Part shown: in pieces, positions 37,801-48,714 of the stretch
Position numbering within the stretch: position 1 is the first letter of the stretch
Layout of the letters: every line of letters starts with the position of its first letter
Assembly: GCA_963931865.1 (NCBI GenBank)
Contig: OZ007511.1
Coordinates: 12,498,081-12,562,080 of the forward strand
Direction: 5' to 3'
DNA length: 64,000 nt
Source: Axinella damicornis
Taxonomy: Eukaryota; Porifera; Demospongiae; Axinellida; Axinellidae
Made by a program: the position numbers and the translations under genes
The notes under the pieces: model-generated
The model's database searches: none
Told to the model about the DNA's origin: nothing
What the model saw: only the letters and a program-made list of their open reading frames with translations

Positions 37801-40800
37801 ACGGGTCACATTAATCCCCAAGTATTGTGCGCACACTTTCATACATGTAGTATCCAAGAATATCGGAAGTATTAGTTTTAGACTGGCATTTCAACTTACA
37901 GTTGGATCAGGTTGGTGAGATTGGCGAAGTCGTGCTGTGTCACCGCTCGAATACTGTTGTTGCTGAGATCCCTGCAAGAACACAAAACAAAACAAACACG
38001 TTTGGTGATTCACTCTCCTCTTCAGTAAGAATCTCCAATCCCCATTCCACATCTTAGTGGCTTGGGAATGGGGACATTAAGATGACATAATTATGAGATC
38101 AGCTGTGAGAGAGCAGACCACAAAACTGATTGGTACAAAACCAGCTGCATGGCTGTGAAGGCCATATATAAACTCTGCTTGCCATCTAAATGGTCTTAAT
38201 TACATGTCAAAAATGGGTGTGCTTATTTGAAAACAGTTCCCAAGTATTTACACACTACACACTCCAAACTCTTGAATTTGATATCTTTGAGACAGTGACC
38301 GCCTACCACGATGTGAGTCACCCAGCTGACCTGTGTGTAACATGGCCGAGGGAGACAAATCAAGCCTACACTCCAAAGATTCTGACTACACTGTTGCGAT
38401 TGTGATCTTATACTGGCTCAACCATACCACTCGTTCAGTGACTCAATCGTCACGCTTTCTGAGTCAGTATACGTTCCAGTGCAGTACAGCCGTTATCGCT
38501 TCTCCTGAAAAGACCAGTGTCTGGATGCAACTGGTCCGACATTTGAAGTAGTGTTTCCTGCAAAGGGGGTAGAGGGGTACTCCTTCCCCCTTTCCTGGCC
38601 TATTATCCTTTTATGTACGTGCAACAAGTTCTTTGATCTGGTCATATTTTCACCACCCTTCCTGTCAGTTTGGGGGACACTGTTGAAGTGTGCAGGAGGT
38701 ACAAGGCACGACAGTTGCTCTGCCAGGAGAGTGGCTGCCACTATCTTAAACCACTGACTGCTGCGTCCACTACCATTCAAAACAGTGTGCTTCAATTAGA
38801 AGTAGCAAGAGTACTTAACTCGTGACGTGACGTGACGTGGCAACCAATACGTGCCCTGTTATGGGAAAGTCCTTAGCAAAGAAAACCTACTGTCTACACA
38901 GTTGGCAATTATTAGCAGAACGGTATTCGACGTAGACATGCAAAGGCTTTAGCAATAGGCTATCTCCAACCATGCATTGCCAGCGTTGGTTGTGCGGCAG
39001 GCCAGTCATGCATGGAGAATGCCATCTGAATAACGCTCGTGTGTAGGCTGCACAATGCAGTAATTAATGTCTTAGCTTTGATCTGTTTGAACGTCAAGGC
39101 CCATTGCTCACCAGCAGAAGGCTCAGTGCCAGCAGCAACTTGATACCCCACTACGCACATTGTCACAGCTATAGGTCTGACATTCACCACATCCGGATCC
39201 CCCATTCCTGTTTTCACCTCGGTATGGGAATGAATTTCTGTGCACAGAACCCTGTAAAGCCCTGGGTTGAATCAGCACATTTATATACTAAATTAACAAG
39301 GTTGTGCAAGCGATTGCGTGCTGGTTTGCGGGCAGGACGCCTGCACCATGCAAACGGCAAAGGCGCACATTGCACACTAAGTGCATGTGCTGAAAGTTGA
39401 AATGGGTCTTGGGTCTTGGACAAGCAACCTGAAATCTTCTGCACTGGACAGCTGACACAAACTAGTAGGTAATCCTACTTACCAGAGCAACACAACAAAG
39501 GACGAACCGCTTGAGAGGCAGCACCTCCTAAAATGGATGTGAAACCCACAAATTTCCCCTTCCACCAGATCAAAGGCACCAGCTGGGAAACAAAAGTTGG
39601 GCAGTCTGGCTCAACATATCCCTTATTCAATTATTGTTTGCCCCAGTAAGGGCTTCAGCATAACCGCAGGCAAGGAACTGGGCGAAAACCTAGTAGCTAG
39701 AACATAGTGGGGCGACCTGAGCATACAGGCTAATCCAGTCACGTGACCAGTCACTCTATCTAGTCATCCGATCACATGACTGCTCAGGTGCCTTTAATTG
39801 CTGGACTGCAACATGGACTGGAACCGCGGATGGATTATGGAATTTACGAAATTACGTACAGCATATTGCACTGTTTCACACAGCGGTTCTAGCTCCTTTC
39901 CTCCCTTTCCACTCTGTCAGACCTCCTTTCCTCCCTTTCCACTCTGTCAGACCTCGGAAGAGTCTCCTTTATCACAGCTGGTAGAAGGTTATACTAGCTA
40001 CATACTGATATGCATCCACTGAGGCTTAAAAGATACGTGACCTTTAACCCCTAAGACTTTGAGGAAGATACATGGACCAGTACAAAACAGAACTGGCTAG
40101 GAGTAGCCACACAGCAGACCCGCCCCGGGTATTGCTTTAGATAAATGCTTTCAGGGCTCTCCCGAAAATCAGCTACGGAGATGAGCCCCTGAAAAGTTTT
40201 ATCTACATGTATCCATCTATTTATCTGTAAGCCCTAATTTCGTAGTCCATTCCACCGTACCAATCCAGCTATTAGAGACTGCTTACACTAGAAGCCACCT
40301 TTCACTCCTAAAGTGGAATTTGAGGTATTGTACTCCTCCACTCTTTCCAATAGAAGAGCAATTACTTGAAGCTAAACTAGAGTGCAGTCATTGAGGTCTT
40401 TCACTGGTGCAGCCAAAGTGCACCTTTCAAGTGAGTCGATACATCCCATAAATTGTAGGGACAGTTCGCACACACCTACACCTACACAAAACATTTGCCA
40501 ACAGCTATATGTACACAGTTACATGTACACAGGTACATGTACACAGTTACATGTACACAGTTACATGTACACAGTTACATGTACACAGTTACATGTACAC
40601 AGTTACATGTACACAGTTACATGTACACAGTTACATGTACACAGTTACATGTACACAGTTACATGTACACAGGTACATGTACACAGCTATACGCACACAG
40701 CTATACGTACACAGCCACATATTGTACACAGCCATCACGAAGATATTACATGATTGTATAAGTAGTTACCAGAACTGGAGAGGGCTTGAGGTTGTGGTAC

Positions 40801-42885
40801 GAAAGTGCCCAACAATGGATGCGGTACTGGGTGTAGCAAACTACACTCTCACAAGGGTTTGTAACAACACTCTTGTAACTATGGTAACAAATACTGTTTA
40901 AGGCTACATTATGTCAGGTCAATTTCGGATTCCTTTCTTACAGTTTTCAGACAGCTCCAGCTGCCTTTTTGAGTCTGCCGACTCGGCCAGACACACTCCA
41001 ACTCCCATGATGTCATCGATTATAAATTATCATTCCGCACTTCAGCGGTTACGTTGTTGTTTTTGTTGTCATGTCATGGTTGCCGGTGGGTGGGCCTCGC
41101 CAGGAATGGTCATCTTCCACTTCCAAGAAAGACAGTTGACTATCTCACTTACATAGGAGCATACAGGGCCTAAGGCTAAACTGGAATCATTGCCTAATGG
41201 GTAAATAGGAGTTGTGTCTGAACTCCTGGGAATTACAAATTGCTTTTGGACAGAAATATCCAGAAAACGTTTTTCATGTTAATTAACTAGCACAGACATC
41301 ACATATTATCAGTGATGTGGATGATGTTAAATTGGTGCAGCCCCAACTAGTTCAGACTCCTAGAATATAACGTACGAACTATTACACGCCCAGATATCAT
41401 AGTGATCCCGCAATTCTGGCATGCTCAATATAATGTACAAAACAGTTTGATCTTGTACTTGATGGCACACGGCTCGCTAGTATTCAACGGCAGGAGGAAT
41501 GCGCTAACGGCAACAAAGCTGGCGAAGGTACACATAGCAGAGATGAGGAAGACAAAAGCAAAGAGCAAACAATCGAGGCCAGGAAGGAATGGGTGGCTAG
41601 TCATACTGAGATGTCAGACCCAGCTGGAATGGTGCCACTAACTACCACAAACTTCCTACAAACAGTGACTACTACACAATCAGCAACTTCACTCTCTCTC
41701 TCTCCTTGGTGCATGCACGCAGCTCGTTCTTGTTCGTCCCACAATATCCTAGAAACAGACTCGCATATTGATTCTGTGCTTGCTTCTTAAACTACTTGGG
41801 TTTAGAGTATAGCTAAAGTAAATGCTGTATTCTGATTGGCCAGTTACCCATTACTAAATTCCATAGTTGCGGGTTTTCTACATGTAGAAAACTCGGCCAT
41901 ACGGGTTTTCTATATTTAACAGGATTTGTACATGAGAACATGTCTGCTTGTAATGTTTTACAGCATTATTACAGGTTTACATGTTTATGGAATGCTACAC
42001 TCTAAATCAGTTAGACAACTTGACCAATGGGATCTACGAGATTTAGAAACCCTCGGGCCCTAAGTAGCGCCCTCGCTGCGCTCCGGACGCTACAGCCCAG
42101 GGCCCTCGGGTTTCTAAATCACGTAGATCCCTTGGTCTCAGTGTCTAACTTATATTTAGTCTCTGATCAGATCTGGTGACCAGTACAATAGACTATCGTA
42201 GTAAGCATCATATGGTGCCATGTGATATGCAGATTGGTTCCTTCTTGCATCGGACAAGCCTGTATACAAATTATACAGCACCGTCATTGGGGGTTAGACC
42301 GAAAGACCCAATCACTCGTCATGTAAAACGACTAATCTGTGCGGTCGTGGTTAATGTGCTCCAAGAGCCTTCACCCTAGACAAAGTTGTGTTGCTATAGA
42401 ACAAATTTACAGCAGTGTGTATTGAGCATTGGCCACGGGTACTATAGTAGTGACATCACCCAACGATTAACATGTGTACTGTACACACTCCTTTCTCCCT
42501 CTCACCTACTCACGCCTCCCGATCGGTTTCCGATCACTTGCCGTTTTGAAACACAATCACCCGGTTACCAGTTGAAGGGACAGTTTACTGACAGTGCATG
42601 TAAGTTAGTGCCCTAGCGCCTAGGCTATAGTACTTACAGTTGAATAATATCCGATGAGATGTTGTTGCTGAAGGTGGGCACATATGTGAGGCCACGAGAG
42701 GAGCAGTCGACCAACAGGTCCAGTTCTCCACCAGAACAAACGCACTTAGTGGGGCATTCCTGTCCGTGCACAGCGCACACCAGCCACAGGAGAACGGTGA
42801 ATAACGCTCTCGTCCACAAACGGGACGGGTGTCCACTGCGCTGACCGAAACTTCTCGCTGTTGTTCTTAGCAGTATGTAACTCAT
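19337..42885 (-). CDS. Leucine-rich-repeat G protein-coupled receptor (LGR, type B-like), 1463 aa
   Basis: Exons (5' to 3'): 42885-42638, 37971-37900, 34805-34728, 27698-27519, 27111-27040, 26569-26486, 25648-25574, 25025-24885 and 22778-19337. They total 4392 nt and join in one frame. Every internal boundary splits a Leu codon CT|N or TT|A, and most LRR exons are about 72 nt: the classic LGR exon pattern. The protein has a signal peptide and LRRNT (CPTKCVC), about 24 LRRs, and a hinge with YAYHCC (compare YAYQCC of LGR4/5/6). The 7TM at about 850-1120 has GFIAVFASELSVYSL, ERV in place of DRY, and NPFIY. An approximately 340-residue Ser-rich tail ends in TETEV. Acts as a plasma-membrane receptor; ligand unknown. 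Further symmetrical LRR exons in the large introns could have been missed without breaking the frame. Confidence 0.85.
22985..23315. repeat. (GGGA)n polypurine tract with G31 run
   Basis: GGGA/GAGA repeats with a G homopolymer at 23070-23100. On the LGR coding strand it is a (TCCC)n polypyrimidine block about 200-530 nt upstream of the terminal-exon acceptor. Pro/Ser- or Gly/Arg/Glu-rich open frames here are artefacts. The G-rich strand is a strong G-quadruplex candidate. Confidence 0.95.
23611..24775. mobile_element. TIR DNA element with a nested foldback, in the last LGR intron
   Basis: Outer ends: TACCGTAGTGTCCCGCTAAT then ACGCCCC at the left; the complement of TATTAATGGGACACTACG at the right. 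The left end resembles the element at 1211-2056. Nested inside, CCCAGGCCCGAGACGGCGAG then GAGAAAAGGG at about 23650 pairs with CCTTTTCTCCTCGCCGTCTC then GGGCCTGGGAACGAGGCT at 24198-24235. The interior repeats (A)ATACGCCC(C) several times. No transposase frame. Confidence 0.75.
25669..25915. repeat. (GT)n tract with ATGCGTGAGTGTGTGTGTGTG higher-order unit
   Basis: A mixed (GT)n/(GTGC)n tract. From about 25803 a roughly 22-bp unit containing GCATGCGTGAG repeats about five times. It ends about 20 nt upstream of the acceptor of the LGR exon at 25648-25574. Confidence 0.95.
26155..26485. repeat. Tandem intronic block containing partial copies of an LRR exon
   Basis: GAGACAGGAAGTTATCCTGT then CTGAGAGCACGA occurs at about 26238, 26383 and within the real exon at 26493. 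Copies are separated by ATTACTAGAGATTACTGGAG-type repeats. The two extra copies hold only the 3' half of the LRR exon. The one ending at 26229 keeps a GT donor (CACT|GTGAGT); the one ending at 26372 has CACT|GGGAGT and cannot splice canonically. Confidence 0.75.
26575..26905. repeat. GGGA/GGAGG polypurine tract
   Basis: A low-complexity G-rich tract beginning right after (on the coding strand, immediately upstream of) the LGR LRR exon 26569-26486. On that strand it reads CCCTCCCC and may serve as the polypyrimidine tract. Includes a G run near 26736-26751. Confidence 0.9.
27190..27502. repeat. GGAGGA/GGGGAAGAG polypurine tract
   Basis: A low-complexity purine tract filling most of the intron between the LGR exons 27698-27519 and 27111-27040. 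Pyrimidine-rich on the coding strand. Confidence 0.9.
27519..27698 (-). CDS. LGR exon 4, two LRRs with an in-frame 42-bp internal duplication
   Basis: The acceptor is CCCAG at 27699 and the donor GTGAGC at 27518. It encodes HLSHNWLRELPEDVF and TVLDLSYNY, then FRAPPRGLAYTQTI twice in direct succession (27612-27571 and 27570-27529 approximately). The 14-residue duplicates are identical at base level. A single copy would give the normal two-LRR exon length. Confidence 0.8.
27760..27835. repeat. 21-bp tandem repeat
   Basis: CACCTCATACATAGATGACAT repeats about three and a half times immediately after LGR exon 4 on the plus-strand map (upstream in the gene). Confidence 0.9.
28589..29150. mobile_element. 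Inverted-repeat-bounded element, about 560 bp
   Basis: GGGGCGAGCCTGAGCG at 28589 is matched by its complement CGCTCAGGCTCGCCC at 29136. A (CTAG)n patch lies at 28947-28980. Only short frames inside; none recognised. It lies in the 7-kb LGR intron 34727-27699. Confidence 0.5.
30050..30152 (-). ncRNA. tRNA-like sequence, probable tRNA-derived SINE head
   Basis: On the minus strand the order TGGCCAAGTGGTTAAAGCAT, TTTGACTGTGGAAC, CTGGTTGGAATCACACC resembles a pol III A box, anticodon region and B box at tRNA spacing. The acceptor stem is not convincingly paired, so I read it as a SINE or tRNA relic rather than a functional tRNA. Confidence 0.45.
31306..31931. mobile_element. Foldback element with GGACYGGACC-repeat arms
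   Basis: The left arm GGACTGGACTGGACCGGACC then GGACTGACCAGAAGT pairs with the right arm ACTTCCGGTCGGTCCGGTCC then GGTCCGGTCCGGTCC. About 625 bp in all, with no recognised gene, inside an LGR intron. Confidence 0.65.
32682..32706. repeat. G25 homopolymer
   Basis: Twenty-five consecutive G in the 7-kb LGR intron. Likely length-polymorphic and prone to assembly error. Confidence 0.95.
34808..34856. repeat. (GT)n forming the 3' splice site of LGR exon 3
   Basis: On the coding strand the tract is (CA)n, and its last CACAG is the acceptor of the LRR exon that starts at 34805 (DLRRNRISFVGNATF). Confidence 0.9.
35393..35745. mobile_element. Foldback element pair, GCCTCGTTCCCAGGCC family
   Basis: TAGCCTCGTTCCCAGGCCGT then TCCCACCGCCAGTATTT at 35393 pairs with AAATACTGGCGGTGGGAATG then GCCTGAGAACGAGGCTA ending at 35738. 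Inner arms GTATCAAATACGGCGGGGG and the CCCCCCACCGTATTTGATAC complement lie at about 35440 and 35666. It is a nested palindrome of about 350 bp in an LGR intron. Confidence 0.75.
36815..36955. repeat. Tandem repeat of CACCTTGACCAATG/CACCTTGGCCAAG units
   Basis: Short degenerate units plus a longer flanking pair (ACAGCTGAGAGC(A/C)GAGCATTAG then ATCATGCGGC at 36773 and 36841). No gene. Confidence 0.8.
37675..37765. repeat. AACCAATGCATT-type tandem repeat
   Basis: Degenerate AACCA(A/T)TGCAT(C/T) units repeated about six times, followed by a C11 run near 37786. Confidence 0.8.
40500..40735. repeat. 14-bp minisatellite
   Basis: TTACATGTACACAG repeats about a dozen times, with GGTACATGTACACA and CTATACGCACACAG variants at the edges. 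The unit contains the palindrome TGTACA. There are no unique spacers, so it is not a CRISPR array. Confidence 0.95.
42010..42150. mobile_element. Foldback element, about 141 bp
   Basis: GTTAGACAACTTGACCAATG then GGATCTACGAGATTTAGAAA and CCCTCGGGCCC pair with GGGCCCTCGGGTTTCTAAAT then CACGTAGATCCCTTGG and TGTCTAAC. The loop has its own GAGCGCAGCGAGGGCGC-like symmetry. Strong hairpin potential. Confidence 0.85.
42638..42885 (-). CDS. LGR first coding exon: signal peptide and LRRNT cap
   Basis: ATG at 42885. A rather long basic n-region is followed by the hydrophobic core ALFTVLLWLVCAVHG, then the cap CPTKCVCSGG and VDCSSRGLTYVP. It ends IIQ plus CT, with donor CT|GTAAGT at 42637. The Cys spacing is the LRRNT type that caps LGR and other LRR receptors. 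Confidence 0.85.
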
Positions 42886-44382
42886 AGTGATATCTTAGAA
42901 GATGGGCTTTGGATTCACACAGTACTACCTTCGTTCACACTGGTTAGGAAGCATCCTCAATCTCCTACGTTCACTTCGGTGCGGTGATCACCGAAACCTC
43001 CCTCAATCAATTATTCCGAGCAGGGACGAAGGAATATACTCGCCAAGCGCAAGTTGAAGATCGAGACTGACTGTTCCAGCTATAGTTAACGCGCCAACAC
43101 ACAGACCCTACGGCTACGATAAATAACAGTGACTACGAAAACATGCGGCTAATTGAAAGAACAATGCATGCAGCATCTTCAAAGCTTGTACGGTATGCAC
43201 CTATGTAATCGAACTCTGTATTGTTTCCTAATGCAATTTGTTGTATAAACCGCACAAGGGCAGCCGCCTAATGGAGCGCATGCCAAACGCTAGCCCATGA
43301 TTAGTAGAGTTCAAAGAGGACACCTAATTGCCTTACGTCAAGTCGACATGATTGTGTACTACACCTAACATGACAGAAACTGTTGTTTTGATACTGTGAT
43401 GTTCCATGGTAATGGGACAGCTGCACCATAATGGGATATATGGTTCCTGCATCTCAGATCACAAAAGAAGTGCAGGAAGTATTATTATTTTCCTTTGTGA
43501 TTTGAGATGCATGATAAGCAGCAGACCAGCTGCTCAGCCATGGAGAAACTTAATTTGTGCTGCCATGAATGGGATTTGAATCCAGGGCCATGCATGGCAA
43601 TACTCTATTAGCTACTACAAGTCTAGCACTCTGAGTGCACTAGACAGCTCTAGTTGACATCTTCAATGCCTCACAGCATGCACACAGTCACTACACAGCC
43701 TATATAACATTCCAGCAGGTTTCTAGTTAATGTGTTTTGTCATTTGCATGCATGATATGACTGTATATTATACCGGATTGTCGATCATGGAAGTCAGTGC
43801 TATTTAGATTCACAATAATACAGCTACAAGTAGAATCTCGATGTAAATGTAATTACTGAACAAAAATTACGTCCATATGAAGTAAATTTTACGGTATTGG
43901 TGTATTTCACCTTTGCTGACTTTGCAAATGCTTACATCATTGCATAGAATCTGATTATAAGACCCTTCCAGAAAAAAAACATGCAGTAACGACTTTAAAT
44001 GCATTCTTTTGAGGACAAGACCGTCGAATAACATCTCTCCACTGTTCTACAAGTAACCACCTTTGTCACCACCTGGCAACAGAGAAGTACCTAAAATTGC
44101 CCAATTTGCTGAGAAACAAATAACACAAAGTAGCACTATAGCGCTGTGCTACAACCGCATCAATGTCTTCACCTTGTCGCTAGTAGCAACATCACACAAT
44201 CTCCCAATTAGAGCTGAAATCCAAGTTGACAACACAGCAAGAAAAACAAACTTCTGATATAATATTAAAGGGTCATGCATAATCATGCAAGACGGGCAGA
44301 CAGGCAATGCTAAAACTAATGTCATGGGACCATGAAAGCGGTTTGAGTTATGAAAAACAATATCATGTCTGTAAGATGTGGT
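42886..44382. other. Intergenic interval upstream of LGR and downstream of the CTR9-like gene
   Basis: About 1.5 kb. The LGR promoter is expected at the left end, but I see no clear TATA or initiator. Contains an imperfect palindrome (CTGCATCTCAGATCACAAA at 43448 and TTTGTGATTTGAGATGCA at 43494) and a second tRNA-like segment at about 43555-43640 (minus), with a B box-like GGATTCAAATCCC. Confidence 0.45.
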
Positions 44383-46883
44383 TCAATCACTTTCTTCCTC
44401 ATTGTCTTCCTCAGCTGCATCTTCAGCCGAGTCTCTGTGAACAGGGGCATCGACTTCCATTCCTCCATCACTCTCCGCACTGACAAGAGAGAGAAGAGTA
44501 ATACGTATCAAACCGATGCTAAGGCACAAAGTTTGAAGAATATCGTCAAAAGTATACGAGGACTGGTTCCAAGCCTTTGCTTAGTCTTGTGCCCAGCTGT
44601 CCACACCCAGGCAGAGAGCGTCTGGTGGCTTGAGTTGTATTTCATGTTACAGAGCTAGGTGTGTTGAAAGAGGCAGTTTTCAAAGTTGGAGAAGGCTGAA
44701 ATGTTCTTAGAAGCTACAAAGGGAGTCATAAATTCTCCTTATGAGCTGCTTAAACTGAGCTGTTTTTTTTTACTATTGATGATTCGGAGATGTACAATGT
44801 CATATGTAACCTACAATAATTATGCACACGTTCTATGATTTTGCCATCCGATATTCCAAATGAGAAAGTGTAACTCAAGCCATCAAGCAATGTAACTCAA
44901 GCCATCAGACGTTCTCCTCCAGGGGGATGGCTGGGGACAAGACTGACTTTATCTGTCATCAGAGACCTCTTAAGTGCCTGGACTTTCTTCACCATTATTT
45001 TGAACACCTCTAACCACTCTCTAGGCAGCATCGCAACAGTGCAACTTTGGCATTCTACACTGTGTGATCTTGAGACTGAGCAGTGTCGATCTACTTTGGA
45101 AGGCTATAATTCCAGAATCAAACTATAGCCGCTCACCCCCAAATGGGCAGGGCAAGGTTAACAAACAAGACACATGCTATACTCTGTAGTCATGGCAACA
45201 GGAAGTGATTAGTGAGGTTGCAAGCATGTAACACGATCACTTTGATACTTATCAGCTGAGACAACCACTCTTAATTTCAGTCACACTTTATCCTTTTCGG
45301 TGATTGCAGTACGGTAAAGCGGGGAGGGTTTGGTATATTTCCTCACGTGAGCATGATGTAAGCAGAACGAGGATGCTATGTGAGTATGACAGTCGCCCCC
45401 CGCTAGCTAGATACGTGTGGTATTACCTGGTACCTTCGCTCTTCCCCTTGCTGTTCTGAGTGTACCAGCCCCCCCGCTTTATCGTACTGCAAGCAACAAA
45501 AGGCTGGGCGTGGGACTGGGAACAGCTTAGCTATGAAAACCTTGATTTCATAAGCATTTTTCTCCTTCGGAATATGGGTTGAAAAAGTGTTGCTAAGCAC
45601 AGCTCACTTATAAGTGTAGCAGAGCATATTCACTGTCAGGCAACTCTCATCACGAGATAATCTTTATTAAGCATCGAAGTCTTCTTCCAGAACTCGGTCC
45701 CACAGAGAGGAAAAGCTACAATTCCAAATGAAATACACTTCCATATTTTCTTCCTGTGGGGATACAGGCGCATGCTCTTTAGTATGACTCCAGGATTGAA
45801 GTTGATGCTCATTGTATTGAACCATCAGTGTGGCGGCCTGTGGTAAGTCATGCACAGAATTCTGCAACAGGTACAACCATGGATAATAGAGCACTCCCTG
45901 TGCTCTATTATCCATGGTACAACTGACAGGAACCGATAGTATGTATTCATACTGATAAGAAAGATGAATCTCATTAGTCCATCATTGGGTGGCATCCCAG
46001 AAGGGGAACAACATGTCATCCAAGTGCACAGCCTTCTTCCTGGCTACCAAGTGCTCAGCCTTCTTCCTGGCTACCAAGTGCCTCCTACCAAGTGCCTGGC
46101 TGGCAAGTGCCTGACAGCCATGGAGTCATTTGGTTTGATAGCAGCATGATCCATTATAGAAGTGGAGGGCTAACTTAGGCATTGCATCCCTGCTGAAACC
46201 AAGGTTGAGGCACCGCCCTATACATGCCGATTGGGAGAGGGGGGAGAAAAATCGCTACAAAGAAAGAGCAACTTGGAAGCTAGAAAGACGGAGACAGCAA
46301 GACCAGAGATACCTAGAAATTCAATCAGTTTATGACCATCACCAAGGAGTTTAATGCATCAGCTTGGTGATGGAAGATTTCTCTATTATGCACAGGCACG
46401 TGAACCACAGGTAACGAAGAAGACCGAGTGAATACAGTCAGTTGCTCCTTGTGATAAGGGACAATTAGCTGAGAAGCACACAGATAATTCAGATGATGCC
46501 AGGACTCATCAGCAGGCTGCACCCCCCATAGGAGGAACCTCCAAGGGTCATGCTCAAGGAGCGGTTCGGTGGTTGGGATAAGTAGGGTCATGCCACGACA
46601 CAACTCCACCTCCCTTCCCTCGCCTCTCCCTCTCTCTCTAATACACACCATGACAGTGTTAAGGGGTGGTTACTCTGAATCAAGATCTCTGCCGACCACT
46701 GACAATGTAGTGATGCTTCCTCTTCTGTTGCACAACAATTAGGGAAGGCTGAGAGGGTGGGTGCGGCACAGGCATGATTGCTCACCTGCTATCATGGGTG
46801 GGCTGGGGTGCAGTCTGTTCACTTCCCGACAGATGGCTGGTCTGTTCCTCGCCTTGCTGAGTGTCTTCCGTGCCACTGTAGCC

Positions 46884-46925
<42 letters not shown>

Positions 46926-48671
46926 CACGCCATGAGTGTGCAGAGGGACAACAACAGGTGTAATCAACGATCTGTGGGAGGACGAGGTCAATCCTAAAAG
47001 CATTCCTGAAATGTCAGGTCATTATCATAAAGCAGCTGCCAGCTAGCTACATTCACTCAGAGCATCCAATAATGGCATATATAGTCATGTATGCATTGTG
47101 TCCACACGAGCCTCTGTTGTGTCTCCAGGCACGTTTGGTGGTCTGCCAATGAGCTGGCTGTACACATACAACCACCTACACTCTCACCATTAGTGGACGT
47201 ACTTGGCTAGTGCAATTAGCGTTGGGATACACCTTGTATACTACTGTAAAAGTCAGTAATTTTATAGTGATCTTCACTCTCAGTTGGCCTGGATATATAA
47301 TCTTGTATATTTCTGTAATTTTGGGAGTCAACTCAGTATATCTCAGTAAAACTCAGTAAAACATAGTGATGTTAATTAGCTGAAGTTTGCAGCTTGTTTC
47401 CAGTAGTAGACAGAGGGGGCCATATAAGGACTTGCACTTCTAATTTAGCCTCCTGATTGGTCAGACTGAATACTACCTATTAACCCTTATGACGCCAAAT
47501 GGTTAACGAGTGTGGGTGTGGTCAGAACCACGAATGTGGAAAGCATGACTGTGTGCAGTTCTGTGTGAAGTTTTGAGCATGAAAACCGATGGGAACTTTC
47601 AGCCTCATGACTTTCACATCCGGCAATGTCTTTGGGAGATAGGCTCTGCGTCAGCAGAACGGGCGGGACAGGGGGAGGTGGATGGGTGCACCCGAAACAG
47701 CATGGCCGCGTCTGGGCTCAGCTTTGAACAGCCCTTGTTGGAGCCAGGTATAGGCCATTTCTCGGGTTTTAAGCATAAATGGGCCTAGAAAACAGTGGTC
47801 TCACCTTGCAGAGCCTCGAATTCCAGTGTTCAAGGCTGATTTTTGTGCTCGAGTGAGTTACCATTGCCCAAGCATCTTGATCACGTACACGTTAACGAGT
47901 GTGGGTGTGGTCAGAACCACGAATGTGGAAAGCATGACTGTGTGCAGTTCTGTGTGAAGTTTGAGCATGAAAACCGATGGGAACTTTCAGCCTCATGACT
48001 TTCACATCCGGCAATGTCTTTGGGAGATAGGCTCTGCGTCAGCAGAACGGGCGGGACAGGGGGAGGTGGATGGGTGCACCCGAAACAGCATGGCCGCGTC
48101 TGGGCTCAGCTTTGAACAGCCCTTGTTTGGAGCCAGGTATAGGCCATTTCTCGGGTTTTAAGCATAAATGGGCCTAGAAAACAGTGGTCTCACCTTGCAG
48201 AGCCTCGAATTCCAGTGTTCAAGGCTGATTTTTGTGCTCGAGTGAGTTACCATTGCCCAAGCATCTTGATCACGTACACGTTAACGAGTGTGGGTGTGGT
48301 CAGAACCACGAATGTGGAAAGCATGACTGTGTGCAGTTCTGTGTGAAGTTTTGAGCATGAAAACCGATGGGAAGGTATGTTTAAGTAAATTACAAGCCAT
48401 AAAACTGACCTCCATAATCTGTGGTTGGTAAAGAATTAAGGGTGGTCACAAGTATGTAGTCCCAGTATCATCCTTCATAAATTCTTGCACATGGAATAAC
48501 AAACAAGACTCGTCCACCCAAATTTCTTCTGGTTGACAGATCCTCATGCAGACAGGACAAGAATACAGGATTCGTACAGTGTAGCATATCTGTCTGCACG
48601 ATTCCACGGATGTCGGATCAATATCTGATATGTCTGGAAATTCAACAGTGCAGTTAGGAAACTCTACAAAA

Positions 48672-48714
<43 letters not shown>

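Larger units (their letters stand above)
37972..42637. other. First LGR intron, 4.7 kb
   Basis: Lies between the LRRNT exon and the first 72-nt LRR exon. Holds the 27-bp duplication at 39893-39950 (CCTTTCCTCCCTTTCCACTC), the 14-bp minisatellite at 40507-40700 and the foldback element at 42010-42150. I found no additional LRR exon on the minus strand. Confidence 0.6.

Noticed and set aside
40500..40735. CRISPR-like periodic array
   Set aside because: The 14-bp units are contiguous, with no unique spacers; an ordinary eukaryotic minisatellite.
47573..48161. Duplicated 66-71-codon plus-strand frames
   Set aside because: Part of the 388-bp tandem repeat; no start context or domain, and the diverged copy at 3655-4015 does not preserve the frame.
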